NCBI GenBank assembly: GCA_017302575.1
Contig: JAFLDD010000001.1
Span: 988,629 to 1,052,628 of the forward strand
Direction of reading: 5' to 3'
Length of the DNA: 64,000 bases
From: Alphaproteobacteria bacterium
GTDB lineage: Bacteria; Pseudomonadota; Alphaproteobacteria; Rickettsiales; UBA3002
Every line of letters starts with the position of its first letter. The stretch's first letter is position 1. Positions 28,464 through 37,453 of the stretch are shown piece by piece. The notes beneath the pieces are model-generated. The model was not told the DNA's origin. It made no database searches and saw only the letters and a program-made list of their open reading frames with translations. Made by a program: the position numbers and the translations under genes.

Positions 28464-31400
28464 ATGATTAAATCCTTACTCTCATTCTCGATTCACCATC
28501 GCTATCTGATTGCGCTGCTAACGGCAGCCGTAGCCTCGGTGGGTCTTTACATGCTCGGCAATCTCCCGATTGATGCCGTGCCTGACATCACCAACAATCA
28601 AGTGCAGATCAATACGATGTCACCCGCGCTCTCGGTCAATGAAGTCGAGAAACAGGTGACGTTCCCGATTGAAACGGCCTTAGCAGGTATCTCTGGGCTG
28701 GAATCTACGCGCTCGATTTCGCGTAATGCGTTCTCGCAAGTGACCGCTGTATTCAGTGACAAGGTGGATATTTACTTCGCACGACAGCAGGTGAGCGAAC
28801 GCCTTGCCGAAGCAAAGGAAAGTCTGCCCGATGGGGTAGAACCCTCCATGGGTGCGATCTCGACAGGGCTTGGCGAGATTTATATGTGGACGGTGGAATA
28901 CACCAAGGAAGGCCGCAAGAAGCAGCATGATGGTGAAGCGGGTTGGCAAAGTGATGGAAGCTACCTTACCGCCGAAGGCCAACGACTCGCCAACGATCTG
29001 GAACGTGCCAGCTATCTGCGCACGGTACAGGACTGGATGATTCGCCCACAGATTAAAGGGGTGGAAGGTGTTGCAGGCGTAGATGCGATTGGTGGTTATG
29101 TGCAGCAATACCATGTGCAGCCGAACCCTGAAAAGCTGGTCGCGCTGGGTCTGTCATTCAGCGACATCATTGAGTCCATTGAAGCCAACAACCATAGCAT
29201 TGGTGCAGGCTATATCGAACAAGGTGGCGAGTCTTACGTAGTGCGTGCCGATGGTCGCATTTCCGCACCGAACGAGTTGGGCGATATTGTCGTGACCACC
29301 CGTAAGGGCATTCCCGTTTATCTACGTGACCTTGCCACTATCGGTATCGGTAGGGAGTTGCGTACAGGCAGCGCATCAGAGAATGGTGAGGAAGTCGTGG
29401 TAGGTACGGCACTCATGCTCATCGGTGCGAATAGCCGTACTGTGGCCGATGCGGTGGATATGAAGATGAAGGAAGTGAACAAATCACTTCCCGCAGGTAT
29501 TCATGCCAAAGCCGTGTTGAACCGTACGAAGCTGGTAGATGCGACTATCTCTACCGTGCAAGAGAACCTGACGGTCGGTGCCTTGCTGGTCATTGGTGTC
29601 TTGTTCTGGCTATTGGGAAATATCCGTGCGGCCATCATCACCGCGCTGGTGATTCCTGTATCCATGCTCATGACGGCGATTGGCATGGTGAAGGGCGGTA
29701 TCAGCGGCAACCTCATGAGTCTTGGTGCGTTGGATTTCGGGCTGATCGTGGATGGTTCCATCATCATTACCGAGAACTGCTTGAAACGATTGGCAGAGCG
29801 TCAGCATCATGTCGGGCGCACTTTGAACCTGACGGAACGATTGCATGAGGTGATGGCTGCTGCGCAGGAAATGGTGCGACCCACCGTGTTCGGTCAGCTT
29901 ATCATCATTCTGGTTTATGTTCCCATGCTGACCTTCACAGGGGTTGAGGGTAAGATGTTCTCGCCTATGGCGATGACAGTGATTATCGCGCTCGTTTCGG
30001 CGCTCATCCTGTCACTTACCTTCGTGCCTGCGATGATTGCGATTTTCGTGAAAAACCGCATCAGCGAGAAGGAAAGCCCTGTCATCGAGAAGGTACGCGT
30101 GCGCTATGAGATGTGGCTAGGCAGAGCCATGCTGCAACCGATGAGGGTTGCTGGTTTGGCAGTTGCTGGGTTCATTCTGGCGGCGATTATGTTCATGTTC
30201 ATGGGGCGTGAGTTCATTCCGACGCTCGATGAAAAGGACATCGCCATGCATGCGATGCGTATTCCAAGCACAGGCATTACCACCTCGCAGGAAATGCAGT
30301 TCGCGGTGGAGCGTGCCATCAGCAAGAACCCCGAAGTGGCATTCGTCTTCTCCAAAACGGGTACGGCGGAAATGGCGGCAGACCCTATGCCACCGAACGT
30401 ATCGGACACCTTCATCATCCTCAAACCACAGGACGAATGGCCAGATAGCATCTCGAAAGCCGAGTTGATTAAGAAGCTGGAAAAGAGCGTCGCCAAAGTG
30501 CCTGCGAACAACTACGAGTTCACTCAGCCCATTCAGATGCGCTTCAACGAGTTGATCTCAGGCGTGCGAAGTGATGTTGCAGTGAAGTTGTATGGTGATG
30601 ACTTCGATGCACTTAGCAGCACCGCCGTTAAGATTGCGCAAGTCTTGCAAAAGACCGAAGGCGCTGCCGATGTGAAAGTCGAGCAGACCGAGGGCTTACC
30701 TATGCTTGAAGTGAAGCTGCGTAAGGAAGCGATTGCACGCTATGGCTTGAACGTCAGCGATGTGCTGGATGTGTTGGCCATTGCAGTCGGTGGTCGTGAA
30801 GCAGGCCTGATCTTTGAGGGCGATAAGCGTTTCGATATTGTCGTGCGCCTACCCGACGAATTGCGTCAGGACATTCAAGTATTAGAAAGCCTGCCTATCC
30901 TTCTGCCATCCGACGGGGAAGAACATGACCGCCCTGAATATGTGCCATTGAAAGAACTGGCCGATTTGGAAACGACCGAAGGTGTGAACCAGATCAGTCG
31001 TGAGAATGGTAAGCGCCGTATCGTGGTGCAAGCCAACGTGCGTGGCCGCGATATTGGTTCGTTCGTGCAAGAAGCACAGACCGCTATTGAATCGTCAGTA
31101 AAACTCCCCGCAGGATATTGGACGGAATGGGGTGGCCAGTTCGAGAATCTGAAAGCAGCAAGCAAGCGTCTTGCACTGGTGGTTCCTGCCTGCTTCTTCA
31201 TGATCTTCCTGTTGCTCTTTACCGCGCTTAATTCGGTGAAGCAGGCCTTGCTAGTGTTCAGCGGCATTCCATTAGCGGTCATTGGTGGCGTGTTCACCTT
31301 GTTCCTGTTCGGTATGCCGTTCTCTGTATCGGCAGCGGTAGGGTTCATTGCGCTGTCAGGCATCTCGGTGCTGAACGGGCTGGTGATGATTACCAGCATC

Positions 31401-31664
31401 AACCAGCATGTGCTGGCGGGTCTGCCCCCAGAGCAAGCCGTGCGTGAAGGTGCATTAAGCAAGCTGCGACCAATGCTCATGGCTGCCATTGTTCCTTCGC
31501 TAGGTTACGTGCCGATGGCTGTATCAACGGGTGCGGGTGCGGAAGTACAGCGCCCCTTGGCGATGGTGGTGATCGGTGGGTTGCTGGTTGCAACGGCACT
31601 GACAATGGTCGTTCTGCCTGCGCTGTACCGCAAATTCAATCTCGATAAAGAAGTGAGAGAGTAA
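28464..31664 (+). CDS. czcA: heavy-metal RND efflux pump, CzcA type
   Basis: A 1066-residue inner-membrane proton/metal antiporter with the usual two repeats of one plus five helices and large periplasmic loops. The fourth-helix motif reads DFGLIVDGSIIITEN, which keeps the acidic residues of the CzcA (zinc/cobalt/cadmium) type. The CusA copper/silver type differs there. FERTILE RND landmarks FVPAMIAIF and the C-terminal GISVLNGLVMI are present. With CzcC and CzcB it would export divalent cations across both membranes. Confidence 0.93.
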   Translation: MIKSLLSFSIHHRYLIALLTAAVASVGLYMLGNLPIDAVPDITNNQVQINTMSPALSVNEVEKQVTFPIETALAGISGLESTRSISRNAFSQVTAVFSDKVDIYFARQQVSERLAEAKESLPDGVEPSMGAISTGLGEIYMWTVEYTKEGRKKQHDGEAGWQSDGSYLTAEGQRLANDLERASYLRTVQDWMIRPQIKGVEGVAGVDAIGGYVQQYHVQPNPEKLVALGLSFSDIIESIEANNHSIGAGYIEQGGESYVVRADGRISAPNELGDIVVTTRKGIPVYLRDLATIGIGRELRTGSASENGEEVVVGTALMLIGANSRTVADAVDMKMKEVNKSLPAGIHAKAVLNRTKLVDATISTVQENLTVGALLVIGVLFWLLGNIRAAIITALVIPVSMLMTAIGMVKGGISGNLMSLGALDFGLIVDGSIIITENCLKRLAERQHHVGRTLNLTERLHEVMAAAQEMVRPTVFGQLIIILVYVPMLTFTGVEGKMFSPMAMTVIIALVSALILSLTFVPAMIAIFVKNRISEKESPVIEKVRVRYEMWLGRAMLQPMRVAGLAVAGFILAAIMFMFMGREFIPTLDEKDIAMHAMRIPSTGITTSQEMQFAVERAISKNPEVAFVFSKTGTAEMAADPMPPNVSDTFIILKPQDEWPDSISKAELIKKLEKSVAKVPANNYEFTQPIQMRFNELISGVRSDVAVKLYGDDFDALSSTAVKIAQVLQKTEGAADVKVEQTEGLPMLEVKLRKEAIARYGLNVSDVLDVLAIAVGGREAGLIFEGDKRFDIVVRLPDELRQDIQVLESLPILLPSDGEEHDRPEYVPLKELADLETTEGVNQISRENGKRRIVVQANVRGRDIGSFVQEAQTAIESSVKLPAGYWTEWGGQFENLKAASKRLALVVPACFFMIFLLLFTALNSVKQALLVFSGIPLAVIGGVFTLFLFGMPFSVSAAVGFIALSGISVLNGLVMITSINQHVLAGLPPEQAVREGALSKLRPMLMAAIVPSLGYVPMAVSTGAGAEVQRPLAMVVIGGLLVATALTMVVLPALYRKFNLDKEVRE

Positions 31665-31665
31665 A

Positions 31666-32079
31666 ATGAAACACGCATTTTACATGGTGGCATTGCTGGT
31701 TGTAATCACCGCATGTACAGTTGAACAACCGAAGTCTCTCGACCAGCAGTTAGCAGCAGTAACCCCAGCAGAGCGCAAGGAGACATTGCTTAATGCCTGT
31801 CTGAGCGAGGCTGAATGGCCAAGCCTCAAATCAAAACGTAGTCATGCGGGGAGCCAACGTAAACATGGGTCACACAACTCCTACGCCTCCGAGGTGAGGG
31901 ACATGAAGGCGTTATGCAAACAGATGGATCTAGCAAACGAGAAGAAAGCATTGGCCGATAAGTGCGAAGAACAAGTGATTCTTAAAAGAGAAAAAGAGCG
32001 TAAGGGTGGTGCTGAGCATGCTGTCAGAACTCAGCAGATATGCGAACAGATGACGGGTTTGAAACTTCGTAGTAAGTAG
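31666..32079 (+). CDS. small lipoprotein of unknown function
   Basis: A 137-residue protein with a lipoprotein signal (VALLVVITAC, lipid Cys at about residue 17) and a charged Lys/Glu-rich helical body with four further Cys. It starts immediately after czcA and ends just before the CDF-like gene, so it belongs to the efflux operon. I do not recognise a family. Confidence 0.7.
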   Translation: MKHAFYMVALLVVITACTVEQPKSLDQQLAAVTPAERKETLLNACLSEAEWPSLKSKRSHAGSQRKHGSHNSYASEVRDMKALCKQMDLANEKKALADKCEEQVILKREKERKGGAEHAVRTQQICEQMTGLKLRSK

Positions 32080-32085
32080 GAATGT

Positions 32086-32712
32086 ATGAACGCAAATTGC
32101 GGAGATTCACACTGCTCAACGGAACTGGACAGCCCAGCTTATCGTAAGGTGCTGTGGGTGTGCTTGTTTGCGAACGCCATCATGTTCGTGGTGCAGGTGA
32201 TCGCCAGCCACATGGCGCATTCGGTCGCACTTCTCGCCAACTCACTCGATTTTCTTTCCGATGCTGCCAACTATGGCATCAGCATTTATGTGCTGGGTCG
32301 TGCGCTCACCATGAAAGCCAAAGCCTCCATCTTCAAAGGCCTGTCGCTTGGTGTGGTCGGGTTATGGACAGCTTACTCTACCTTCATGCAAGCCTTCGAG
32401 CCTGTGATACCCGAACCTTTCATCATGACCATCATCAGCATCATCGCTTTGGTCGTGAATGTCGCCTGCGCCTTTTTGCTTTATCGCTACAAGGCAGAGG
32501 ACAGCAACGCTGCTTCCGTATGGCTATGCAGTCGTAACGATGCGCTAGGTAATATCGCTGTGATGTTTGCTGCGGGTGGTGTCTTCGCTTTCGCAAGCGT
32601 TTGGCCTGACGTATTGGTAGCTGCGGTGATGGCATGGCTTGCATTGAGTGCGGCATGGCATATCATCGGCATGGCACGGAAGGAATTGCGACATGGTGTA
32701 TCTGGTCATTAA
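32086..32712 (+). CDS. cation-diffusion-facilitator-like transporter, membrane domain only
   Basis: A 208-residue protein with about six membrane helices and a short Cys-containing N-terminus (NANCGDSHCS). SLDFLSDAANY in helix 2 and SRNDALGNIAVMF in helix 5 correspond to the CDF metal-site helices; the usual first His/Asp is Asn in helix 5. The cytosolic C-terminal domain of full CDF proteins is absent. Last but one gene of the metal operon. Confidence 0.82.
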   Translation: MNANCGDSHCSTELDSPAYRKVLWVCLFANAIMFVVQVIASHMAHSVALLANSLDFLSDAANYGISIYVLGRALTMKAKASIFKGLSLGVVGLWTAYSTFMQAFEPVIPEPFIMTIISIIALVVNVACAFLLYRYKAEDSNAASVWLCSRNDALGNIAVMFAAGGVFAFASVWPDVLVAAVMAWLALSAAWHIIGMARKELRHGVSGH

Positions 32713-33040
32713 GTTCTTTACGAGCGCGGCGCTCATCGTCGCCATCTCGGAAATCGCCAAACGATACAGTTTCATTGCAGCCGTGTTGGCATCCTTGCCT
32801 CTGACCTCACTCTTGGCATTCATCTGGCTCTATATCGACACCAAGGACGCAAACAAGGTTGCTGTGCTTTCCAGCGACATCATGTGGCTTGTGCTGCCCT
32901 CGCTCGTATTCTTCATCGTGCTACCTATCGCTATCAAACAAGGGGTACATTTCTGGGTAGCCTTGATGATTGCTGCCATTGCCACTGCTGTTGCCTATGG
33001 CCTTACCACATGGCTCATGCAAGCTGTGGGGCGTGCCTAG
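32693..33040 (+). CDS. DUF3147 family membrane protein
   Basis: A 115-residue, four-helix membrane protein that matches the DUF3147 pattern (VIKFFTSAALIVAISEIAKR, ASLPLTSLLAFIWLYIDT, WLVLPSLVFFIVLP). I place the start at 32693, inside the 3' end of the CDF-like gene, because the family begins there. Such proteins often accompany CzcCBA clusters; function is unknown. It overlaps the recombinase gene by 4 bp tail to tail. Confidence 0.82.
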   Translation: MVYLVIKFFTSAALIVAISEIAKRYSFIAAVLASLPLTSLLAFIWLYIDTKDANKVAVLSSDIMWLVLPSLVFFIVLPIAIKQGVHFWVALMIAAIATAVAYGLTTWLMQAVGRA

Positions 33041-34128
33041 CTGTCCTTGCTGAAACCCGTCGCTCTAAGTACTTGCCCAATGATCTCAGGAGTAATGGCG
33101 ATGGGGCTACCATCCAGATTCTTGATGAGTTCACCTTGGCGTTCAAGCCCGACATTCCCGTAGCTGCGGAAGGTGGTCATCACGCTTTCATGGCCGATGT
33201 TCTGACTCCATGCTTTGAAGTCCTCTGGGGTGCGGCAACGCCTCTCACCAACTTGCACAAGGGTCTTACGCAGCAAGTGCGGGTGGAAGTATGGGAGGGC
33301 AACACGTTCATAGGCCTCGCGCATGATGCGACGAACGGGTGTGGCGTTTGACCAGCATACTGGTTCAATCCCTTGTGCGGAAAACCCTTTCTCTGCACTC
33401 GCCACCACTTTGGTGCGCGGGAACACGGGGTTATCATTGCCATACAGCTTCACCGTGCGCAGGTAATGCACCCACTCATTCACGATGGCTTTTAGGTCAT
33501 CACCGACAGGCATGAAGTAGGTGAATATCTGTTTGCTGGCCTTCGTGCGTACCATGTTGGGATCTTGGTTCACCAACTCGGTGGCCGTGTCGATATGTTT
33601 CAGGCGTAACGAAACCAAGGCGCTATCGCGCATCCCTGTTAGGATTGCCAGCGCAAAGAGGGCGCGGTCACGGCGCTCAATATCGGTGTTGCTCGGCATA
33701 GCGAAAATGGCGTGGCGCACCTGTTCCAAGGTCGGTGGTGATTTGGGCGTATGCGCAGCGGCAGCACGCGCTTCCTTCTCCCCGTAGTTCAGGTATTCAG
33801 CATCGCGCACATGCACCTTGCGGCGATAGCCCTGCTCACGACTCAGCCACACCATGAACTCTTTAACCGCGCTTAACGTGTGTTGAATCGTGGTCTTGCT
33901 CAGAGGTTTTTGTTCACGCTGATTCAGGGATGCGGTAAGATGCTTCTTGAAACCTATGGCCTGTTCTTTGGTGAAGGTTCCGAAGTTCTTGTATCCCGTG
34001 TAGGACTCGAAACGAGTAAGCGCGATGCTGAGTCCTTGAATTGTGGATTCGGACTTGCGCATCGCTTCCTTCTGATACTCGAAATAGCGCCGCTTGATAC
34101 GTTCGTTTTCGGCAGTGTATTTGGTCAT
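33037..34128 (-). CDS. tyrosine recombinase/integrase
   Basis: A 363-residue tyrosine recombinase. The N-terminal core-binding domain spans about 1-125. The catalytic domain has the first Arg in LTGMRDSALVSL, His and Arg in HPHLLRKTL, GHESVMTTF and the nucleophile Tyr in FRSYGNV. It is complete and so probably active or recently active. The final portion differs from the DUF4102-type integrase at 36057, so the element contains two unrelated recombinases; this one may come from a nested element. Confidence 0.9.
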   Translation of the reverse strand: MTKYTAENERIKRRYFEYQKEAMRKSESTIQGLSIALTRFESYTGYKNFGTFTKEQAIGFKKHLTASLNQREQKPLSKTTIQHTLSAVKEFMVWLSREQGYRRKVHVRDAEYLNYGEKEARAAAAHTPKSPPTLEQVRHAIFAMPSNTDIERRDRALFALAILTGMRDSALVSLRLKHIDTATELVNQDPNMVRTKASKQIFTYFMPVGDDLKAIVNEWVHYLRTVKLYGNDNPVFPRTKVVASAEKGFSAQGIEPVCWSNATPVRRIMREAYERVALPYFHPHLLRKTLVQVGERRCRTPEDFKAWSQNIGHESVMTTFRSYGNVGLERQGELIKNLDGSPIAITPEIIGQVLRATGFSKDS

Positions 34129-34131
34129 GGT

Positions 34132-34614
34132 CTATACTCCTTGGTTGAAATCACAGATAACGGGAGGGTGGAAACTCCCTGATATGTGTTCCCCACTGAC
34201 CGTCTGGACACAGAAGCGTTCACGCAATTCTGGTAGGCTTCTTGTAGGGTAAAGGCGCTGCGTTTTGCTCTCGCATACGACACAGATACCGCGTGCCAGC
34301 CACTCGCCCTTTTTAAGCTGGGTTAAATCCACGACTCGCTCCCACACCTGTCTTGGGGTGCGGCACTTGCAGCAATAAAACTCATCTACTGCACAGGGAC
34401 GCTTGCGCCGTTTCTGGCGAGCGTCGAGAAACGCCGCGAGATCGGAACCGTGAATCATCAGTGGCCGCTTATCGTCAATCGTTGGCAGCCCTTCTTTCAA
34501 CCAGTTGCGTACTGCGTTCTTATGTATCAAGAACCGCTCGGCAATTTCGTTGACAGTGTAGGTGTTCTGCTTACGGATGAGCCGCGTATTGTAGGTGCGC
34601 CGCTTGGTCGGCAT
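34132..34614 (-). CDS. helix-turn-helix protein with zinc-ribbon-like Cys pairs
   Basis: A 160-residue protein. Residues 18-60 (TYTVNEIAERFLIHKNAVRNWLKEGLP) form a MerR/excisionase-type helix-turn-helix. Further on CCKC (in FYCCKCRTPRQVW) and CVVC about 35 residues apart could bind a zinc ion. It is encoded just upstream of the recombinase at 33037 on the same strand and might direct or regulate it. No function is established. Confidence 0.65.
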   Translation of the reverse strand: MPTKRRTYNTRLIRKQNTYTVNEIAERFLIHKNAVRNWLKEGLPTIDDKRPLMIHGSDLAAFLDARQKRRKRPCAVDEFYCCKCRTPRQVWERVVDLTQLKKGEWLARGICVVCESKTQRLYPTRSLPELRERFCVQTVSGEHISGSFHPPVICDFNQGV

Positions 34615-34623
34615 AACGCCCCA

Positions 34624-34818
34624 CTACGCGTTGGTGATGATGCGGGAAGCGACGAATGCCTGCAAGTCCGAGAGGCGGTACTTCACCAAGCGCCCGACCT
34701 TCACATACGGAAGTGCATAGCGTTTAGTGCATGCCCATACTTCGAGCGTGCCTTTCGATACGCCGAGATATTCGGCAGCTTGGGTACGGTTAAGCAAAGT
34801 GTTTTGTGGGTCAGTCAT
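34624..34818 (-). CDS. AlpA/excisionase-type helix-turn-helix protein
   Basis: A 64-residue DNA-binding protein with the pattern LLNRTQAAEYLGVSKGTLEVWACTKRYALPYVKVGRLVKYRLSDLQAFVAS, typical of helix-turn-helix 17 excisionase-like proteins in integrative elements. It likely acts as recombination directionality factor or regulator. It lies 9 bp upstream of the helix-turn-helix/zinc-ribbon gene on the same strand. Confidence 0.82.
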   Translation of the reverse strand: MTDPQNTLLNRTQAAEYLGVSKGTLEVWACTKRYALPYVKVGRLVKYRLSDLQAFVASRIITNA

Positions 34819-34920
34819 GGTATCCTCCGTCAGGTTGAAACAAAAATCCTGAATCGAGGAATAGGCACGTTAAGCGCAGAAGTCTGCCGCCGAAGGGTTC
34901 AAGGCAAAGGGTTCAAGGGT

Positions 34921-35994
34921 TTAACCCTTATTCGATTTCAATCCGCCGCGCCGAGCATTGAGTGGCCTCATAATGGAGTCCATACCCTCTGCTAAATTGT
35001 CGCTTAAAGCGATGCCACGTTTTGCACCTTCTTCTTGAAGCCACGCGGTAACATGCTTTTTTAATGGCGCGTTCTTACTGCCTGCATCGTAGCCTTTCCA
35101 GAAATGTTCAAGTGCATCGAGCATCAACTTCATCTCTGGGCTGATGTGGGCAGCAGAAGGAGCAGGAATAGAACCAAGGATCGGAAGTTCCATCGGAAGT
35201 GTCTTAGCCCATGCTATGATTGCTTCGGGCTTAACCTTAGAATCCAACGTGTATTGATTTTTATGCGCTTCTTTGGGCTTGGGAACCTCTGGAAGGACGT
35301 AATCTGGTATGGCAAGGGTTAGCAGGTTCGCTGTATTGGCATCTTCAACGTATTGCGCGATTTTATCGTAAATCTCGTTTTCGCCACGATAGTCATGCTC
35401 CTTGCCGTCGCTTCGGGAGCGGCGACCAAGGAGGTATAGAATGGCTGTGCCAACACGCCACAATGGTTGCTTACGCAGTCGTGCAAAATCTTCCTGTGTG
35501 ATCGTAGGGAAGGAACGTGTTTCTTTTTCAGCCGCTTCGATACGGTAAGCCTCTGATCTCATCAGATGTTCACATGCGGCAGCGACTTCTTCGTGAACAC
35601 CATAACCCTGCTTTCCAGCCCATCTCAAAAATCCGAGAGAATCCATATCGTCATCACGGCCAACGCGCAACTTATCGCCCCACTCATTCGTCGGGTATTG
35701 GTAGTAAGTGAGTTCGCCACTCTCAATGGCCATTATTGCTTTATCGCGTAATGCTTTGGCTTCTGCGTCATTAGCTACGTAGTCCGCTGCTGCTTGATAC
35801 GCTTCATCAAAGTCCTTATAGCGTGCGGGTTTAATCGCCTTGTTGATGTCGCCAATATTCAAGAAATCAAAGTGACTTGTGGTGATTCGCAAAAGATCAC
35901 AGAAGTCATCAACGAAAATGAGTGAGATCAGCCAATCCAGAGGCGCATGTTCGGACACAAGCCACGATGGCGCGGTTTTTGATAATGCTGTCAT
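34921..35994 (-). CDS. uncharacterised mobile-element protein
   Basis: A 357-residue soluble protein with no family that I can name. Residues 150-270 contain PLWRVGTAILYLLGRRSRSD and repeated Pro/Lys segments. The C-terminus (LKKHVTAWLQEEGAKRGIALSDNLAEGMDSIMRPLNARRGG) resembles tails seen in cargo genes next to AlpA-type regulators. An AAGGGTT-centred palindrome overlaps its stop codon at about 34913-34930. Confidence 0.6.
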   Translation of the reverse strand: MTALSKTAPSWLVSEHAPLDWLISLIFVDDFCDLLRITTSHFDFLNIGDINKAIKPARYKDFDEAYQAAADYVANDAEAKALRDKAIMAIESGELTYYQYPTNEWGDKLRVGRDDDMDSLGFLRWAGKQGYGVHEEVAAACEHLMRSEAYRIEAAEKETRSFPTITQEDFARLRKQPLWRVGTAILYLLGRRSRSDGKEHDYRGENEIYDKIAQYVEDANTANLLTLAIPDYVLPEVPKPKEAHKNQYTLDSKVKPEAIIAWAKTLPMELPILGSIPAPSAAHISPEMKLMLDALEHFWKGYDAGSKNAPLKKHVTAWLQEEGAKRGIALSDNLAEGMDSIMRPLNARRGGLKSNKG

Positions 35995-36056
35995 TGCTAC
36001 CGATTACTTATTGTTATTTACCCAAGTCTAATCGGCAGGAATGAGGATGCAACGCC

Positions 36057-37226
36057 CTAACGGCCTTTGCCCCCAGCTATTTTCTTGGGTTCTACGGCGA
36101 ATATAACATCGGTGGCACGCACCAGTGACTCGCGCACAGGGTCTAGGTTCAGGCGCGAATAGATGGCGGTGGCCTGCTGGGATTTATGCCCAAGGGACTT
36201 GCCGATGATAGGCAGGGATGCCCCTGTGATAGCTTGATAGCTGCCCAAGGTGCGGCGAATATCATGGATGCGCAGGTCGGTGATGCCAGCCGTTTTCAAG
36301 ACGCGCTTCCAAGCCTTCTTGGGGTCAGCATAGTGTGCCGTGCCTTGGGCGTTCGGGAATACCCATGGGCTATTGGTCAAGCGCCTGCGGCGTTCAAGAA
36401 GGTCGATGGCGGCAGGGACAAGCGGCAAGGTGACAGGGTCGCCATTCTTGGTTTCTTCGATGCGCCACTCACCACGCTCCCAGTTCACTTCATCCCACTG
36501 CATCGCCAGCACGTTCGATTTACGAGCGCCTGTGTAAAGCGACATGAGAATATAGTCGCGTGCAGTATCGTTCTTTTCTTGCGCGAGGGCAGCGTGGAAA
36601 CGCGGCAACTCATCAGGCTGGATGAAGCGATCACGTGACTTCTCACGGAACTTCTTGATACCGATGGAAGGGTTCGTACCATCCCATCCCCATTCGATGG
36701 CTTTATTGAACATGGCGCGGATGCGTTCCAGTAAACGGTTCGCCTGATACTGGCCGTTCTCACGCCCCAGCTTGTCATGCAGCTTGCCAATCTCCTGCTT
36801 GGTGATGCTCGATACCTTGCGCGTGAACCAGTGCGAGAGGAACTTGCGCACCTCGCGGTCATCGAACTCCCACGACTTCTTGTGGGGTTTGCTATACCGC
36901 TCCATGTATTCATGGAACAATTCCTGAAAGGTAATTTCCTTGCGCAGCTTCATGCGCTCTTGGTTCGGGTTCGCGCCACTTGCGATAGCCGCCTTGGTTT
37001 GAAGTGCCGCGCCACGCGCTTGCTCGACGGTCATTTCAGGGAAGTTCCCCAGCTTCACACGTTCATCGCGCCCATTGATGCGCTTGCGCACGAAGAAGGT
37101 GATTGCGCCACCTCGTGTCACGTAAAGGCTCAACCCACGCTCCCGAAGGTCTTGATAGGTCGCCATGCCCTTCTTGGGGATAGGAAGTTTTTGTATCGCT
37201 TGCTTCGTGAATGCCAGTTGCTTCAT
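36057..37226 (-). CDS. tRNA-type tyrosine integrase (DUF4102 family)
   Basis: A 389-residue integrase of the P4/CP4-57 type. It has the N-terminal arm-binding DUF4102 domain (LPIPKKGMATYQDLRERGLSLYVTRGGAITFFVRK), the core-binding domain and the catalytic domain with LYTGARKSNVLAMQW, HDIRRTLGSYQ, LGHKSQQATAIYSRL. The start at 37226 has AAAGGA seven bases upstream; longer frames overlap the arm sites. Located 180 bp from the right att copy, it is the likely integrase of the element in tRNA-fMet. Confidence 0.93.
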   Translation of the reverse strand: MKQLAFTKQAIQKLPIPKKGMATYQDLRERGLSLYVTRGGAITFFVRKRINGRDERVKLGNFPEMTVEQARGAALQTKAAIASGANPNQERMKLRKEITFQELFHEYMERYSKPHKKSWEFDDREVRKFLSHWFTRKVSSITKQEIGKLHDKLGRENGQYQANRLLERIRAMFNKAIEWGWDGTNPSIGIKKFREKSRDRFIQPDELPRFHAALAQEKNDTARDYILMSLYTGARKSNVLAMQWDEVNWERGEWRIEETKNGDPVTLPLVPAAIDLLERRRRLTNSPWVFPNAQGTAHYADPKKAWKRVLKTAGITDLRIHDIRRTLGSYQAITGASLPIIGKSLGHKSQQATAIYSRLNLDPVRESLVRATDVIFAVEPKKIAGGKGR

Positions 37227-37267
37227 GCCGAATCCTTTGAGGGTACACGAGAGGGTACAGAGTATTC

Positions 37268-37308
37268 CGTTGCCGCACCGTTGCCGCAAAATAGAGCCTA
37301 TTGCCGCA
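37268..37308 (+). repeat. integrase arm-type site candidate, right
   Basis: Three TTGCCGCA octamers lie just upstream of the integrase start. The first two (37268-37288) form a block identical to the left-end block at 25167-25187; a third is at 37301-37308. They lie between the integrase gene and the right att copy. Confidence 0.6.
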
Positions 37309-37406
37309 TAGGTGAGGATGCAAGGTTAAACAGAAAACCTGTGGAAAGTGGCTCTGGGTAAAGATTAGAGAAGTTTCGTTAAATTTCGCTATACATTAGG
37401 CCGAGT

Positions 37407-37453
37407 GGCTCATAACCTAAAGGTCGTCAGTTCAAATCTGGCCCCCGCAACCA
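37407..37453 (+). repeat. right attachment site copy (47-bp tRNA-fMet 3' end)
   Basis: Identical to 25074-25120. No tRNA 5' half precedes it, so it is not a functional tRNA gene. The minus-strand serine recombinase gene ends inside it, with TGA at 37412-37410. Confidence 0.9.

Larger units (their letters stand above)
25074..37453. mobile_element. integrative element in the initiator tRNA gene with metal-efflux cargo
   Basis: A perfect 47-bp direct repeat (25074-25120, the 3' part of the tRNA gene, and 37407-37453) bounds about 12.3 kb. A tyrosine integrase gene (36057-37226) lies next to the right copy. Inside are a CzcCBA-type efflux system, CDF and DUF3147 membrane proteins, a second tyrosine recombinase, an AlpA-like protein and unknown genes. 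No conjugation genes are seen, so it would have to be mobilised by another element. Confidence 0.88.

Noticed and set aside
34913..34930. Palindrome AAGGGT-TTA-ACCCTT at the end of the gene at 34921
   Set aside because: Short stem without T-run; not enough to call a terminator.
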